From Bacillota bacterium (GTDB lineage: Bacteria > Bacillota > Clostridia > Acetivibrionales > DTU013), in NCBI GenBank assembly GCA_023433505.1, contig JAEZCO010000003.1, positions 1 through 47,931 on the forward strand: a stretch of 47,931 nt of DNA. Reading direction: 5' to 3'. Position 1 is the stretch's first letter; each line of letters begins with the position of its first letter. A model generated the notes under the pieces. The model saw only the letters and a program-made list of their open reading frames with translations. It did no database searches and was not told the origin of the DNA. A program made the position numbers and the translations under genes. Shown here in pieces: positions 18,191 to 27,028 of the stretch.

Positions 18191-18382
18191 TTATATCAGA
18201 TTGTATATACTGGTGGTATTTTGATCCTGTGACTTTACAAAAGTATATTCATTTAACAGGTTCAAATAATTACAACACTCACATCTGAAAGAAAGCCCAT
18301 GCAGCTTCTTCAGTTCCTCTTCGGGAAGGTTGACCATGACGGATTTACAGTTGAAACACCTTAGAGTTCTAAACAGAAACAT
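18191..18382 (-). CDS. Small zinc-ribbon-like protein
   Basis: This 63-residue protein has two CxxC pairs, Cys9-Cys12 (CFNC) and Cys34-Cys37 (CECC), spaced as in a zinc ribbon. AAGGAG lies 7 bases before the ATG, and a good promoter lies about 34 bases upstream, so the gene is probably real. The family is not recognised. Small zinc ribbons often bind nucleic acids or act as protein adaptors; no function is assigned here. Confidence 0.72.
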   Translation of the reverse strand: MFLFRTLRCFNCKSVMVNLPEEELKKLHGLSFRCECCNYLNLLNEYTFVKSQDQNTTSIYNLI

Positions 18383-18415
18383 TCCTACTCCTTAATGAAT
18401 TATTAACTAATTATA

Positions 18416-18443
18416 ATTATACATATATGGGAACATATGTCAA
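18416..18443 (-). promoter_or_regulatory. Promoter of the small zinc-ribbon gene
   Basis: On the minus strand, TTGACA (plus 18438-18443), a 16-base spacer and TATAAT (plus 18416-18421). The rest of the 18383-18721 gap has no gene; bases about 18590-18612 (GTTATAACGAAGCATTAAAA) resemble the AACGAGGC repeat family. Confidence 0.7.
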
Positions 18444-18721
18444 TCGTTCTGAGGTACATTTCTTTCCTGCCCAATAGTAAAATTCTGCCCTGACAACGGC
18501 ATATTGATCCATTAAGCTGCATACTGCAACTTTCCAGGGATAAAGAGAGTTGCTATTGATATCTTCCGGTCATTATATTATTATAAGGTTATAACGAAGC
18601 ATTAAAAAGCCCTCCGCATGTAGGTGTCGGGTAATCGATTTTTATCCCTGGTGCCTGTGCCGGATAGGGGACGGATAAATTAAAATGCCGGAATATAGCG
18701 GCAGAATGGCGGTTCGCGACT

Positions 18722-19444
18722 ATGCTCGATGAAAAATTGCCGGTAGCCTTATACTACCAGTTAAAAGAAATACTGATAAAGAAAATAAAGGAAAACGAGT
18801 GGCCGGTAAATACCCGAATCCCTACGGAGCGGGAATTGTGCGAATTGTATAAGGTCAGCAGGATAACTGTCCGCCAGGCGCTGGATGAGCTTGAAAAGGA
18901 GGGCTACCTTTACAGAAAACAGGGGAGGGGGACTTTTGTCACCATTCCCAAGCTGGAGCAGAGGCTGGGCAGCTTTTACAGCTTCAGTGAGGAAATCCGG
19001 AAAATGGGGGCTGTCCCCGAAGCAGACATCTTAAATTTCAGCATATCGGAAGGCAGTGATAAACTGTCTGAAATTCTTACAATTAGCCAGGGCGAAAAGG
19101 TGTACGGCATAAATCGATTGCGGATAGCGGATAAAGAGCCCTTTGCCTTGGAGGTTTCATACATTCCTGTTGCGGTTGCGCCGGAGCTTTCGAGAGAAGG
19201 CATTGAAAAAGACGGCCTGTATAATACGCTCAAGGCCACTTACGGTATCGTTCCCGATGAAGCCTGGGAGTCGTTTGAGGCCGTCCTTGTGGCTGACGAA
19301 AACGATGCGGCCCATCTCAATGTTAAAAGGAATTCGGCTGCACTCAGGATAGAGCGGGTAACCAAATCAAAAGGCGTAGTCATCGAATATTGTACCGGAC
19401 TTATCAGAGGTGACAGGTATAAGTATAATGTGGTGCTGAAATAG
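18722..19444 (+). CDS. GntR family transcriptional regulator (HutC/UTRA type)
   Basis: This 240-residue regulator has a GntR winged helix at residues 1-72 (WPVNTRIPTERELCELYKVS, RITVRQALDELEKEGYLYRK, QGRGTFV) and a UTRA effector domain (RLRIADKEPFALEVSYIPVA, ending EYCTGLIRGDRYKYNVVL). UTRA domains of this sort usually sense sugar phosphates. It sits directly upstream of the SIS-PfkB-GatZ genes and likely controls them. No strong ribosome site is seen before the ATG at 18722, so the exact start is slightly uncertain. Confidence 0.9.
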   Translation: MLDEKLPVALYYQLKEILIKKIKENEWPVNTRIPTERELCELYKVSRITVRQALDELEKEGYLYRKQGRGTFVTIPKLEQRLGSFYSFSEEIRKMGAVPEADILNFSISEGSDKLSEILTISQGEKVYGINRLRIADKEPFALEVSYIPVAVAPELSREGIEKDGLYNTLKATYGIVPDEAWESFEAVLVADENDAAHLNVKRNSAALRIERVTKSKGVVIEYCTGLIRGDRYKYNVVLK

Positions 19445-19642
19445 AAAACAGAAATGGCCTTTTTTGTGTGATATGCTGGCGCATCCTTACGGGCGAAACG
19501 AAGTGCAGCGCGGCAATCTCCGACCCTAAAGGAATATGTGTGAATGCTCTGCAAACATTGGGGTGCCATGCCGCAAAATTCTCTCAACGCCGGGCATATA
19601 GAATGATGCAACATCCATAGCTGTGAATATTTATAAAGAGGA

Positions 19643-19697
19643 TTGTAAAGTTGATGAAAAAAAGATATAATGGTTATAACAATATGATGATATATTG
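19643..19697 (+). promoter_or_regulatory. Promoter and possible GntR operator of the sugar-phosphate cluster
   Basis: TTGTAA (19643-19648), a 17-base spacer and TATAAT (19666-19671) precede the SIS gene by 54 bases. Just downstream lie GTTATAAC and an 18-base palindrome with arms CAATAT (19680-19685) and ATATTG (19692-19697), a plausible operator. Earlier in the gap, about 19490-19528, is a degenerate fragment of the GAAGCGCGGCAATCTC repeat. Confidence 0.65.
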
Positions 19698-19724
19698 AAT
19701 TTTTGATTTTACAGGGAGGCCATT

Positions 19725-20765
19725 ATGAGTTTAACTTATCAGGAATGCAAAGCGCAGTATGATGCCTTGAAAAAAACCTTTGAATGTATCGCAGGCCAGG
19801 AGAAAGAGCTTAAAGCCTTTTTCAACGCAGCAGGCCCCAAATCCCTCACGTTTACAGGCAGCGGCTCAGGCTATTATCTTGCGCAATCCTTTGAGATGAT
19901 GACAAAGGTGAAAATGGGTATGCCCGCATCTTCAATTCCCGCAGGCGACCTGATGCTTCATTACCAGCGGTATTCCAAGCTTCTTGAAGGCACGATGCTG
20001 GTAACTGCGTCAAGGTCCGGAAGCACCACGGAGGTCATCAATTCCGTGAAACAGTTGAAGGCTTCCGGCAATCTGCCTGTTCTGAGCATTGTCTGTGTGG
20101 AAAATTCCGAACTGTCGAAAATCTCGGATTATACCATTTGCCTGCCATGGGCTTTTGATGAAAGCGTCTGCCAGACAAGAACGGTCACAAACCTTTATGC
20201 CGCCGTGCTGCAAATAAGCGGATACCTTGGCGGGGACGCATCGGTCATCGAAGGATTGGAAAAGGTCATTGGATTCGGGGATGAATACATGCGGAAGTAT
20301 GAAAAAGAGCTGGAAAAAGCAGCGGCTTTAGAGTGGAAAAATGCAGTGGTCCTTGCGGACGGCGAACTGCAGGGACTTGCCAATGAAGGAGCCCTTGCCT
20401 TCCAGGAAATAGCCCAAACCCCTTCAAACTATTATCACCTCCTGGATTCACGGCATGGTCCCATGGTCATGATCAACAAAGACACCCTGGTTATCGCCTG
20501 CCTTACCTCCGAAGACTATCAAAAGCAAAAGGACCTTATTTCCGATGTTGTGGGGAAAGGCGCCAAGGTTGTCGTTTATACCGATACCCCGGTGGAGAGC
20601 ATTGACGGCGTGAAGCTTCATGTTTCGTCGGGATATGCGATGGAGCATGTTTTGCGTGGAATTCCTTTCATTTTTATTCCTCAAATGATATCCTACTATA
20701 GAGCCGTCAAATCAGGAGCCAATCCGGACCAGCCGGATGGACTGGAGGCATGGATAAAGCTGTAG
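19725..20765 (+). CDS. SIS domain sugar-phosphate isomerase/deaminase (AgaS-like)
   Basis: This 346-residue protein has two SIS modules, like AgaS, FrlB and the isomerase half of GlmS: SLTFTGSGSGYYLAQSFEMM and TASRSGSTTEVINSVK in the first half, ALAFQEIAQTPSNYYHLLDS with RHGP in the second. It should interconvert aldose and ketose phosphates or deaminate an amino-sugar phosphate. AGGGAGG precedes the ATG. It is followed 31 bases later by a PfkB kinase and then a GatZ-like protein, which fits a path running through a ketohexose 6-phosphate such as tagatose 6-phosphate. Confidence 0.88.
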   Translation: MSLTYQECKAQYDALKKTFECIAGQEKELKAFFNAAGPKSLTFTGSGSGYYLAQSFEMMTKVKMGMPASSIPAGDLMLHYQRYSKLLEGTMLVTASRSGSTTEVINSVKQLKASGNLPVLSIVCVENSELSKISDYTICLPWAFDESVCQTRTVTNLYAAVLQISGYLGGDASVIEGLEKVIGFGDEYMRKYEKELEKAAALEWKNAVVLADGELQGLANEGALAFQEIAQTPSNYYHLLDSRHGPMVMINKDTLVIACLTSEDYQKQKDLISDVVGKGAKVVVYTDTPVESIDGVKLHVSSGYAMEHVLRGIPFIFIPQMISYYRAVKSGANPDQPDGLEAWIKL

Positions 20766-20796
20766 CAGCTGCCAGAGGCGGGTTTAGGAGGAATGC

Positions 20797-21729
20797 ATGA
20801 AAAAATATGATGTATTGGCTATCGGTGAATTAAATGTAGATTTGATCATGACAGGCATGAAAAGTATGCCTGTGGTGGGAAGAGAAATCATTGCGGAGGG
20901 CTTTGACACAGTTATGGGAAGCTCCACGGCAATATGTGCCTGCGGCATATCGCGGCTGGGCTTGAAAACAGGCTTTGTAGGTAAAACCGGCAGGGACAGC
21001 TTTGGCGAAGTAGCCCGCAAAGGCCTGGAGAGCTATGGAATAAGTCTGGATAACGTCATTATCGACGATAGAATTAAAACCGGCGTCACTGTATCCTTAA
21101 GCACTGAAAAGGACAGGGCGTTGATTACATACCTGGGCTCCATCGATTCCATGACCTTGGAGGATATTGACTACAGCCTGCTGGACCAGACCAGGCACAT
21201 ACACATCGGCTCATTTTTTCTGCAAAGCAGGTTGAGACCGGGAATCGCCAGGCTGTTCTCCGAAGCCGGCAAAAGAGGGGTGACCACCTCCCTGGATGCC
21301 GGATGGGATGATACGATGAATTGGGACTATGGCATTTTTGATGTCCTAGCCTTCACAGACATTTTCTTTCCAAATGAGACAGAGGCGCTGAATATAACAA
21401 AGAAGGAAAATACGGAAGACGCTTTGAATATGCTGGCGGAACACTGCAAAACGGTTGTAGTCAAATGCGGGCCAAAGGGAGCGGTTGCCCAAAAAGGCAG
21501 TACGCTGGTCAGAAAGGGCACCTATGATTTGAAGCCCGTAGATACTACCGGGGCGGGAGATTCCTTCAATGCCGGCTTTATCTACGGGTTTATTCAAGGA
21601 ATGGAGCTGGAGGAGTGCATGAATTACGGCAACGCCTGCGGCTCCATCAGTGTCACAAGAATCGGCGGAGCGGCATCCTGCGCGACTCTGGACGAGGTAC
21701 GCAGGTTGATAAAAAACGGTACTTTATAG
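20797..21729 (+). CDS. PfkB (ribokinase) family carbohydrate kinase
   Basis: This 310-residue kinase shows the ribokinase fold: N-terminal LAIGELNVDLI, the glycine-rich VMGSSTAICACGISRLGL, and the C-terminal catalytic motif PVDTTGAGDSFNAGF with the anion hole and base Asp. Given its neighbours it probably phosphorylates a hexose or ketohexose phosphate at C1 or a free sugar at C6. TTAGGAGGAATGC lies before the ATG. The stop is 10 bases before the GatZ-like gene. Confidence 0.92.
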   Translation: MKKYDVLAIGELNVDLIMTGMKSMPVVGREIIAEGFDTVMGSSTAICACGISRLGLKTGFVGKTGRDSFGEVARKGLESYGISLDNVIIDDRIKTGVTVSLSTEKDRALITYLGSIDSMTLEDIDYSLLDQTRHIHIGSFFLQSRLRPGIARLFSEAGKRGVTTSLDAGWDDTMNWDYGIFDVLAFTDIFFPNETEALNITKKENTEDALNMLAEHCKTVVVKCGPKGAVAQKGSTLVRKGTYDLKPVDTTGAGDSFNAGFIYGFIQGMELEECMNYGNACGSISVTRIGGAASCATLDEVRRLIKNGTL

Positions 21730-21739
21730 GAGGAAGCAA

Positions 21740-23047
21740 ATGAAACCGGTTCATCCGTTAAAGGAAATAATCCGGCTGCAGAAATCAGGAGTCCCCAAAG
21801 GAGTATGCTCCATATGCAGCGCAAATAAATATGTGATCAAGGCGGCGATGCAAAACGCCCTGGAAAAGCGGGAGTTTGTACTGATCGAGGCTACCGCCAA
21901 TCAAGTGAATCAGTATGGCGGTTATACCGGGATGACGCCTGTAGATTTCAGGGATTTTGTACGGACTGCCGCCAAAGAGGAAGGCTTTCCGGAGGAAAAG
22001 ATCCTCCTGGGGGGCGACCATCTGGGGCCTTTGGTCTGGAAGGCCGAAGCTGCCGAAGCGGCTATGGACAAGGCGGCAGAAATGATAAAACAGTATGTGT
22101 CCGCCGGGTTTACCAAAATTCATCTGGATGCAAGCATGAAGCTAGGCAGTGACAGCTCCGCACAGCCCCTCGATCCCATGGTGGTGGCTCAAAGGGGTGC
22201 GCTGCTTTGCCTTGCGGCAGAGGAAGCATTTGCAGAACTGCAGAAAACCAATCCCTCCGCACTGCGTCCCGTTTATGTGATCGGCAGTGAAGTGCCTGTG
22301 CCTGGCGGCGTCCAGGAAGACGAAGGACTCAAGGTAACGGAGGCAGGGGATTTTATAAAAACCGTGGAGCTTTTCAAAAAGGCCTTTGCTGACAGCGGAC
22401 TTCCGGAGGCCTGGGAGAATGTCATCGCAGTGGTTGTTCAACCCGGGGTGGAGTTCGGCGACGCAATGATCCACGATTATGACCGTGATGCGGCAAGACA
22501 GCTTTGCAGTGCACTGAAGGCATACCCGGGACTTGTTTTCGAAGGACACTCCACCGACTATCAGAAAAGAGCGGCTTTGAAGGAAATGGTGGAAGACGGC
22601 ATTGCTATATTGAAGGTGGGGCCGGCCTTGACCTATGCCCTGAGGGAGGGGCTTTTCCTGCTAAATCATATGGAAAATGAGCTTCTCGGCGGCCGCAGGG
22701 ATTTCACGCTTTCCAATTTTATTGATACCCTGGAGGCTGCAATGCTCAAGGAACCGTCAAATTGGAACAAGTACTACCACGGCACGGAGGAAGAAAAAAG
22801 AACAGCCAGGAAGTACAGCCTCTCCGACAGGTGCAGGTACTATCTTGCAGTGCCTGAGGTTGAAAAATCAATTCAGACGCTTATGAATAATTTGCAGTCA
22901 GTGGATTTAAACCTGACGGTGGTCAGCCAGTACTTTCCCAACCAATACAGGAAGATACGGGAAGGGCGCTTGGAGAAAGATGCAGAAGCCATATTGAAAG
23001 ACAGGATCATTGACCTGATAGAAGATTATAACGAAGCGGCAATATAA
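21740..23047 (+). CDS. GatZ/KbaZ-like protein (class II tagatose-bisphosphate aldolase non-catalytic subunit family)
   Basis: This 435-residue protein has the family hallmarks GVCSICSANKYVIKAAMQNA, LIEATANQVNQYGGYTGMTP, ILLGGDHLGPLVW and FEGHSTDYQ. In enterobacteria GatZ/KbaZ supports the catalytic GatY/KbaY subunit. No GatY/KbaY gene is in this window. Some members of this family have been described as tagatose-6-phosphate kinases, so it may be an enzyme by itself. AGGAGG precedes the ATG. It is the last gene of the GntR-SIS-PfkB-GatZ group. Confidence 0.9.
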   Translation: MKPVHPLKEIIRLQKSGVPKGVCSICSANKYVIKAAMQNALEKREFVLIEATANQVNQYGGYTGMTPVDFRDFVRTAAKEEGFPEEKILLGGDHLGPLVWKAEAAEAAMDKAAEMIKQYVSAGFTKIHLDASMKLGSDSSAQPLDPMVVAQRGALLCLAAEEAFAELQKTNPSALRPVYVIGSEVPVPGGVQEDEGLKVTEAGDFIKTVELFKKAFADSGLPEAWENVIAVVVQPGVEFGDAMIHDYDRDAARQLCSALKAYPGLVFEGHSTDYQKRAALKEMVEDGIAILKVGPALTYALREGLFLLNHMENELLGGRRDFTLSNFIDTLEAAMLKEPSNWNKYYHGTEEEKRTARKYSLSDRCRYYLAVPEVEKSIQTLMNNLQSVDLNLTVVSQYFPNQYRKIREGRLEKDAEAILKDRIIDLIEDYNEAAI

Positions 23048-23050
23048 TTG

Positions 23051-23135
23051 CCACCTCGTTGAAACGCCGCAGAGGTAAGGAAATTTATCTACAAACGAAA
23101 AATTTTCTATTGAATTTAGGCGTTATAACGAGGCC
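23051..23135. repeat. AACGAGGC-type inverted-repeat element (copy 1)
   Basis: The element is bounded by CCACCTCGTTGAAAC and GCGTTATAACGAGGCC and has CTACAAACGAAAAATTTTC in the middle. It aligns with 29629-29708. It begins directly after the GatZ stop. Bases 23136-23197 hold nothing recognisable beyond AT-rich sequence. Confidence 0.65.
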
Positions 23136-23197
23136 ATATATCCGCAAACATAAATCCGCAAACATAATTCCCAAAAAGGTATTGCTTCCAAAGCAGT

Positions 23198-23297
23198 CTG
23201 TCATCCTGAGCGAAGCGAAGGAACTTTCACACAATAACCGGATAGCTTATCCGGTTATTGAAGCTTCTTCGACCATTCTACAGCCTCAGGATGACAG
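23198..23297. repeat. GTCATCCTGAG palindromic element
   Basis: CTGTCATCCTGAG (23198-23210) is complementary to CTCAGGATGACAG (23285-23297). Inside, AATAACCGGATA (23233-23244) pairs perfectly with TATCCGGTTATT (23248-23259). The whole 100 bases fold into one long hairpin. A short apparent ORF across it is an artefact. The remaining gap to 23521 shows no gene. Confidence 0.75.
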
Positions 23298-23521
23298 TTT
23301 TCTTTATTTCGAGACAGTTCTTTTTTTATTAGCTGTCGATTGTTACAAAATCGTTACACGATTTTAAGTATTTTGTAACCTAAAGAAGGTTTTGCCAGTT
23401 TATAATTTATACATAGGTATCCTGCAACAGTAACATTTTCCTGGCATGGGCAGTACTTGAGTATTCCGGAAGTTGTGCAGGGGGATATGCAATGGGTTTA
23501 TACGAAAGATGAGGTGCTTTT

Positions 23522-24328
23522 ATGAAATTTAACATGCGCAAATTTTCTATTCTGTTAGTGCTTCTTTTAATGATTTCCTTAGGCTTCAATATAGTAACAG
23601 TATTTTCCGAAGGGGTTGAGCCCGGCTCGGATCAGGACCCTCTTGTTTCCAAAAGCTATGTAGATGATATCATTGCGAAAAATACTGCGGAAGTAACACA
23701 GCTGAAGCAGCAGTTGGCGGAACTGAAGAACCAGCAGCAATCCGGAGGCTCGGCGGGCTTTGTGGTATTGACCGTGGAAGCAGGACAAACTTTGCTTCCG
23801 GGCTCGGGAACGGAGCTGATTCTCCGGTCGGGGAAAGCAACGGGTGTTGAAGGTTCAAATGGCAAGCTTGCAGATGTCACTTCGGCAAAGGACCTTGCAA
23901 AAGGTACAGCCGCCGTAATAAATCATTTGCTGATATCCTCAAGGGATGACGGGCGCGGGCTTAAGGCATCCGCCCAATGCTATCTGCTGATCCGGGGAGC
24001 CTATAAAATCAGCGGAACTCAAGAGGCGGAAAGCAGTGTGGACGTGGCACCCCAGAAGGGGGATGACGCCCAGAATAATAATACCGGAACGACAGGCGGA
24101 AACGAGACTTCAGGGAATGGAACTCCCGGAAATGAGACTTCCAAAGGCAAAATTACTGCATCCGCGCTGAACGTGCGGGCAGAGGCAAACACCACTGCGG
24201 CCATTCGCGCTAAAGCTTACAAGGATGAAGTAATTTCGGTATTATCCACTCAAGGCGACTGGTTGAAGATCAAGACGGCTGCGGGTGTGGAAGGCTGGGT
24301 GCTGAAGCAGTATGTAGAGATGCAATAA
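23522..24328 (+). CDS. Secreted SH3-domain protein
   Basis: This 268-residue protein has a signal peptide or N-terminal anchor (basic start, then FSILLVLLLMISLGFNIVTV), a short coiled-coil (EVTQLKQQLAELKNQQQS), a conserved domain of about 100 residues seen in Clostridia without a settled name (VVLTVEAGQTLLPGSGTELI to YLLIRGAYKI), a Gly/Asn/Thr-rich linker and a C-terminal bacterial SH3 domain (ITASALNVRAEANTTAAIRA to GWVLKQYVEM). The SH3 domain suggests binding to the cell wall. GAGGTG lies before the ATG, and a terminator follows. Confidence 0.85.
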   Translation: MKFNMRKFSILLVLLLMISLGFNIVTVFSEGVEPGSDQDPLVSKSYVDDIIAKNTAEVTQLKQQLAELKNQQQSGGSAGFVVLTVEAGQTLLPGSGTELILRSGKATGVEGSNGKLADVTSAKDLAKGTAAVINHLLISSRDDGRGLKASAQCYLLIRGAYKISGTQEAESSVDVAPQKGDDAQNNNTGTTGGNETSGNGTPGNETSKGKITASALNVRAEANTTAAIRAKAYKDEVISVLSTQGDWLKIKTAAGVEGWVLKQYVEMQ

Positions 24329-24431
24329 GCCGGAAGATAAAGAAAAGATAAAGGGAAGATAAGGGAAGCGAGCAGTGCCAGGAGAAGTACGTAAACCGAA
24401 TATCAGAAGAGAATTACACTTCGTAGGAAGA

Positions 24432-24459
24432 AAAGATTGCCGGACAGCAATCTTTTTTT
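24432..24459 (+). terminator. Rho-independent terminator after the SH3 protein gene
   Basis: AAAGATTGC (24432-24440) pairs with GCAATCTTT (24447-24455) and is followed by a run of T. Confidence 0.85.
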
Positions 24460-24532
24460 GCACATAGAATGTTATAAAGTTACACAGCAATGAATGAAAA
24501 TAACATTTTATGCTCATTTTTTACTTTTTATC

Positions 24533-24561
24533 TTCACATACCGGGGAATTTGTGCTAGACT
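24533..24561 (+). promoter_or_regulatory. Promoter of the zinc dehydrogenase gene
   Basis: TTCACA (24533-24538), a 17-base spacer and TAGACT (24556-24561) lie about 43 bases before the start codon. Confidence 0.6.
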
Positions 24562-24603
24562 AGAAGTATGGAACAAATCTATTAAGAAAAAGAGGGATAT
24601 GTG

Positions 24604-25869
24604 ATGAAAACAAAAGCTGTAAGACTATATGGAAAAAATGATTTACGACTGGATGAATTCGAACTGCCGGCAATAAAGGACGACGAAATACTTGCACACA
24701 TCATCTCGGACAGCATCTGCATGTCCTCCTACAAAGCAGCTATTCAGGGCAATGAGCATAAAAGAGTACCCAAGGACATTGATAAAAATCCCATCATTGT
24801 GGGCCATGAGTTCTGCGGCCAGATCGTCGAAGTGGGAAGCAAGTGGAAGGATAAATTCAAGGCCGGCAGCAAGTTTTCAATACAGCCGGCATTGAACAAG
24901 CCGGAAAATCCTTATGCCGCGCCCGGATATTCCTATCATTATATCGGCGGCAGCGCTACTTATATCGTCATACCCAATGAAGTAATGGAACGCGGCTGCC
25001 TGCTTCAATATGAAGGCGATGCATATTTCTATGGGTCGCTTTCGGAGCCCATGTCCTGCATCGTCGGTACATTTCATGCAATGTACCATACCAGGAACGG
25101 AAGCTATGTCCATGACATGGAAATCGTAAAGGGCGGAAGCATGGCTGTTCTGGCAGGTGTAGGTCCCATGGGCCTTGGTGCCATCGATTATGCCATTCAC
25201 CGTGAAATAAAGCCCAGTCTCCTGGTTGTCACCGATATCGACGATGCGAGACTGGAAAGAGCCGCATCCATTTATACCGTTGAGGAAGCGGCAAAGAACG
25301 GAGTCAAGCTTATTTATGTCAATACCGCCAAGGTGGAAAAGCCGGAGGAATACCTGTTCTCCTTGAATGGCGGAAAAGGCTTCAACGACGTTATGGTATT
25401 TGCGCCGGTAAGGCCTGTTGTGGAAATGGGTGACAGGATACTGGGCCATGACGGCTGTCTGAACTTCTTTGCGGGACCCAGCAATCCGGCCTTCAGCGCT
25501 GAATTCAACTTCTACAATGTGCATTATTCCATGACGCACGTTGTGGGCACCAGCGGCGGAAATACCGAGGATATGATCGAATCCCTTGATATGATGGCAT
25601 CGGGGAGAATAAATCCCTCCTCAATGATCACCCACGTCGGCGGCCTTAACAGCGTGGTGGAAACGACGCTGAACCTGCCAAAAATCCCCGGCGGCAAAAA
25701 GCTTATTTATACAAATATTGATATGGAGCTGACGGCCATCGTCGATTTCAGAGAAAAGGGGAAAACCGACGGATTGTTTGCAGCGCTGGCGGATATCGTG
25801 GAAAACAACAATGGATTGTGGTCGGCAGAAGCTGAGAAGTATCTGCTTGCCAATGCAAAAGCGATTTAG
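24604..25869 (+). CDS. Zinc-type alcohol dehydrogenase, L-sorbose-1-phosphate-reductase-like
   Basis: This roughly 421-residue medium-chain dehydrogenase contains IIVGHEFCGQIVEVGSKW, the zinc-binding GHE motif, and a nucleotide-binding region SMAVLAGVGPMGLGAIDYAI. Overall length and the YSYHYIGGSATYIVIP segment fit the SorE group, which reduces L-sorbose 1-phosphate to glucitol 6-phosphate with NAD(P)H. GAGGG stands before the ATG at 24604; a GTG directly before it at 24601 is an alternative. It may work with the sugar-phosphate genes upstream or the SDR at 36719, but no transporter is nearby. Confidence 0.82.
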   Translation: MKTKAVRLYGKNDLRLDEFELPAIKDDEILAHIISDSICMSSYKAAIQGNEHKRVPKDIDKNPIIVGHEFCGQIVEVGSKWKDKFKAGSKFSIQPALNKPENPYAAPGYSYHYIGGSATYIVIPNEVMERGCLLQYEGDAYFYGSLSEPMSCIVGTFHAMYHTRNGSYVHDMEIVKGGSMAVLAGVGPMGLGAIDYAIHREIKPSLLVVTDIDDARLERAASIYTVEEAAKNGVKLIYVNTAKVEKPEEYLFSLNGGKGFNDVMVFAPVRPVVEMGDRILGHDGCLNFFAGPSNPAFSAEFNFYNVHYSMTHVVGTSGGNTEDMIESLDMMASGRINPSSMITHVGGLNSVVETTLNLPKIPGGKKLIYTNIDMELTAIVDFREKGKTDGLFAALADIVENNNGLWSAEAEKYLLANAKAI

Positions 25870-25970
25870 GCGTACTGAAAATGTTACTTCCCGTTTTTCT
25901 GAAAATGCCGTCCGCAATGGACTGCGTTTTCAGAAACGTGTACGGGGAAGTTATATTTTCACCAGTACTT
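25870..25970 (-). repeat. AGTACTG...CCGGTACTT palindromic repeat
   Basis: It starts GCGTACTGAAAATGTTACTT, has TCTGAAAATGC pairing with GCGTTTTCAGA inside, and ends TATTTTCACCAGTACTT. It begins directly after the dehydrogenase stop. Confidence 0.75.
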
Positions 25971-25998
25971 AAACGAAAACGGACGCGATTTTCTAAGC

Positions 25999-26035
25999 AA
26001 GGGGTATTCCTATTAAGGTGAGGAATACCCCTTTT
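25999..26035 (+). terminator. Terminator downstream of the dehydrogenase
   Basis: AAGGGGTATTCCT (25999-26011) pairs exactly with AGGAATACCCCTT (26021-26033), followed by TT. Being symmetrical it could work on either strand. Confidence 0.75.
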
Positions 26036-26045
26036 AAAAGAGCCG

Positions 26046-26248
26046 GTGCAGAAAGTATTGCTTGAAGGCTTGGCTTTAGGGTATACTTATTTAAGGCGCA
26101 CAGAGACACACGCCTTCGGGCGGAAGGGAATATTGCCACCGGTATTTAAGAGTACTGCAAAGAGTACTTCCCTTTTTCCGAAAATGCCGACGTTTCAGGA
26201 CTGCATTTTCAGAAATCCGTACGGGAATTATATTTGCACCGGTACTTG
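26046..26248 (-). repeat. Two tandem copies of the AGTACTG...CCGGTACTT repeat, the first degenerate
   Basis: Bases 26150-26248 are a clear copy: GAGTACTGCAAAGAGTACTT at one end and ATTTGCACCGGTACTTGG at the other, with CCGAAAATGC and GCATTTTCAG pairing inside. Bases 26046-26149 are a decayed copy, recognisable by GTGCAGAAAGTATTGCTT and by AATATTGCCACCGGTATTTA. Together with 25870-25970 they fill the 404-base gap before lipB. Confidence 0.65.
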
Positions 26249-26273
26249 GTTTGTTGTTGGAGGAAGGTAGAAT

Positions 26274-26963
26274 ATGAATATTAAGGTTGTAAAGCTGGGC
26301 AGGCTCGAATACGGAAAAGCACTTGCCATACAGGAAAAGCTACTGGCCCTGAGGCAGGCGGGAAAAACCGGAGACATCATGCTTCTGGTGGAACATCCTC
26401 CTGTTCTTACGGTAGGCAGAAGAGGCGAATATTCCAATATCCTTCTGCCGACGGAAGAATTGAAGGCTGCGGGGGTGGAAATCTTTGACGTAAACCGAGG
26501 TGGTGACGTCACATACCACGGACCGGGGCAGATTGTCGGATATCCCATCATGGACCTGAATGAATATGGCAGGGATATAAAGGACTATGTTGAAAAGATT
26601 GAAGAGATTTTTATAAGGCTGCTCAAAGAGGATTATGCCATAACAGCCCGCCGGGATGAGAAGAAATATACCGGCGTCTGGGTGGAAAACAGCAAGATAA
26701 CAGCCATCGGCATAGCGGTGAAGCGCTGGGTCACCATGCATGGGTTTGCCTTTAATGTAAATACTGACTTGAGCCATTTCCGATGGATTAACCCTTGCGG
26801 AATCATTGATAAAGGGGTGACCTCACTGCAAAAGCTGTTGGGTCATGCCGAAGATTATGAAAAGCTCAATGACCGGGTGATCTGGTACTTTACACAGGTG
26901 TTTGGAGTGGAAGCACAGCAGATCAGCCTGGCAGAACTGGATAAAATACTTGCTATTGAATAG
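26274..26963 (+). CDS. lipB: Lipoyl(octanoyl) transferase LipB
   Basis: This 229-residue enzyme moves octanoyl from acyl carrier protein to the lipoyl-domain lysine of E2-type proteins, the first step of lipoate synthesis. Family motifs are clear: VGRRGEYSNIL, RGGDVTYHGPGQIVGYPI, the catalytic lysine in AIGIAVKRWVTMHGFAFNV and the catalytic cysteine in WINPCGI. GGAGGAAGGTAG precedes the ATG. lipA follows 65 bases later on the same strand, and the target E2 gene lies about 3.2 kb downstream. Confidence 0.96.
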   Translation: MNIKVVKLGRLEYGKALAIQEKLLALRQAGKTGDIMLLVEHPPVLTVGRRGEYSNILLPTEELKAAGVEIFDVNRGGDVTYHGPGQIVGYPIMDLNEYGRDIKDYVEKIEEIFIRLLKEDYAITARRDEKKYTGVWVENSKITAIGIAVKRWVTMHGFAFNVNTDLSHFRWINPCGIIDKGVTSLQKLLGHAEDYEKLNDRVIWYFTQVFGVEAQQISLAELDKILAIE

Positions 26964-27028
26964 CGTGATAAATTGTTTGGCATTGCAGACAGGCTGTAAC
27001 CAAGTCGTATGCTCCGGGAGGTTTATAT

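Noticed and set aside
23059..23367. 102-codon open frame after the GatZ-like gene
   Set aside because: It runs across two palindromic repeats, has no ribosome site and encodes no recognisable domain.
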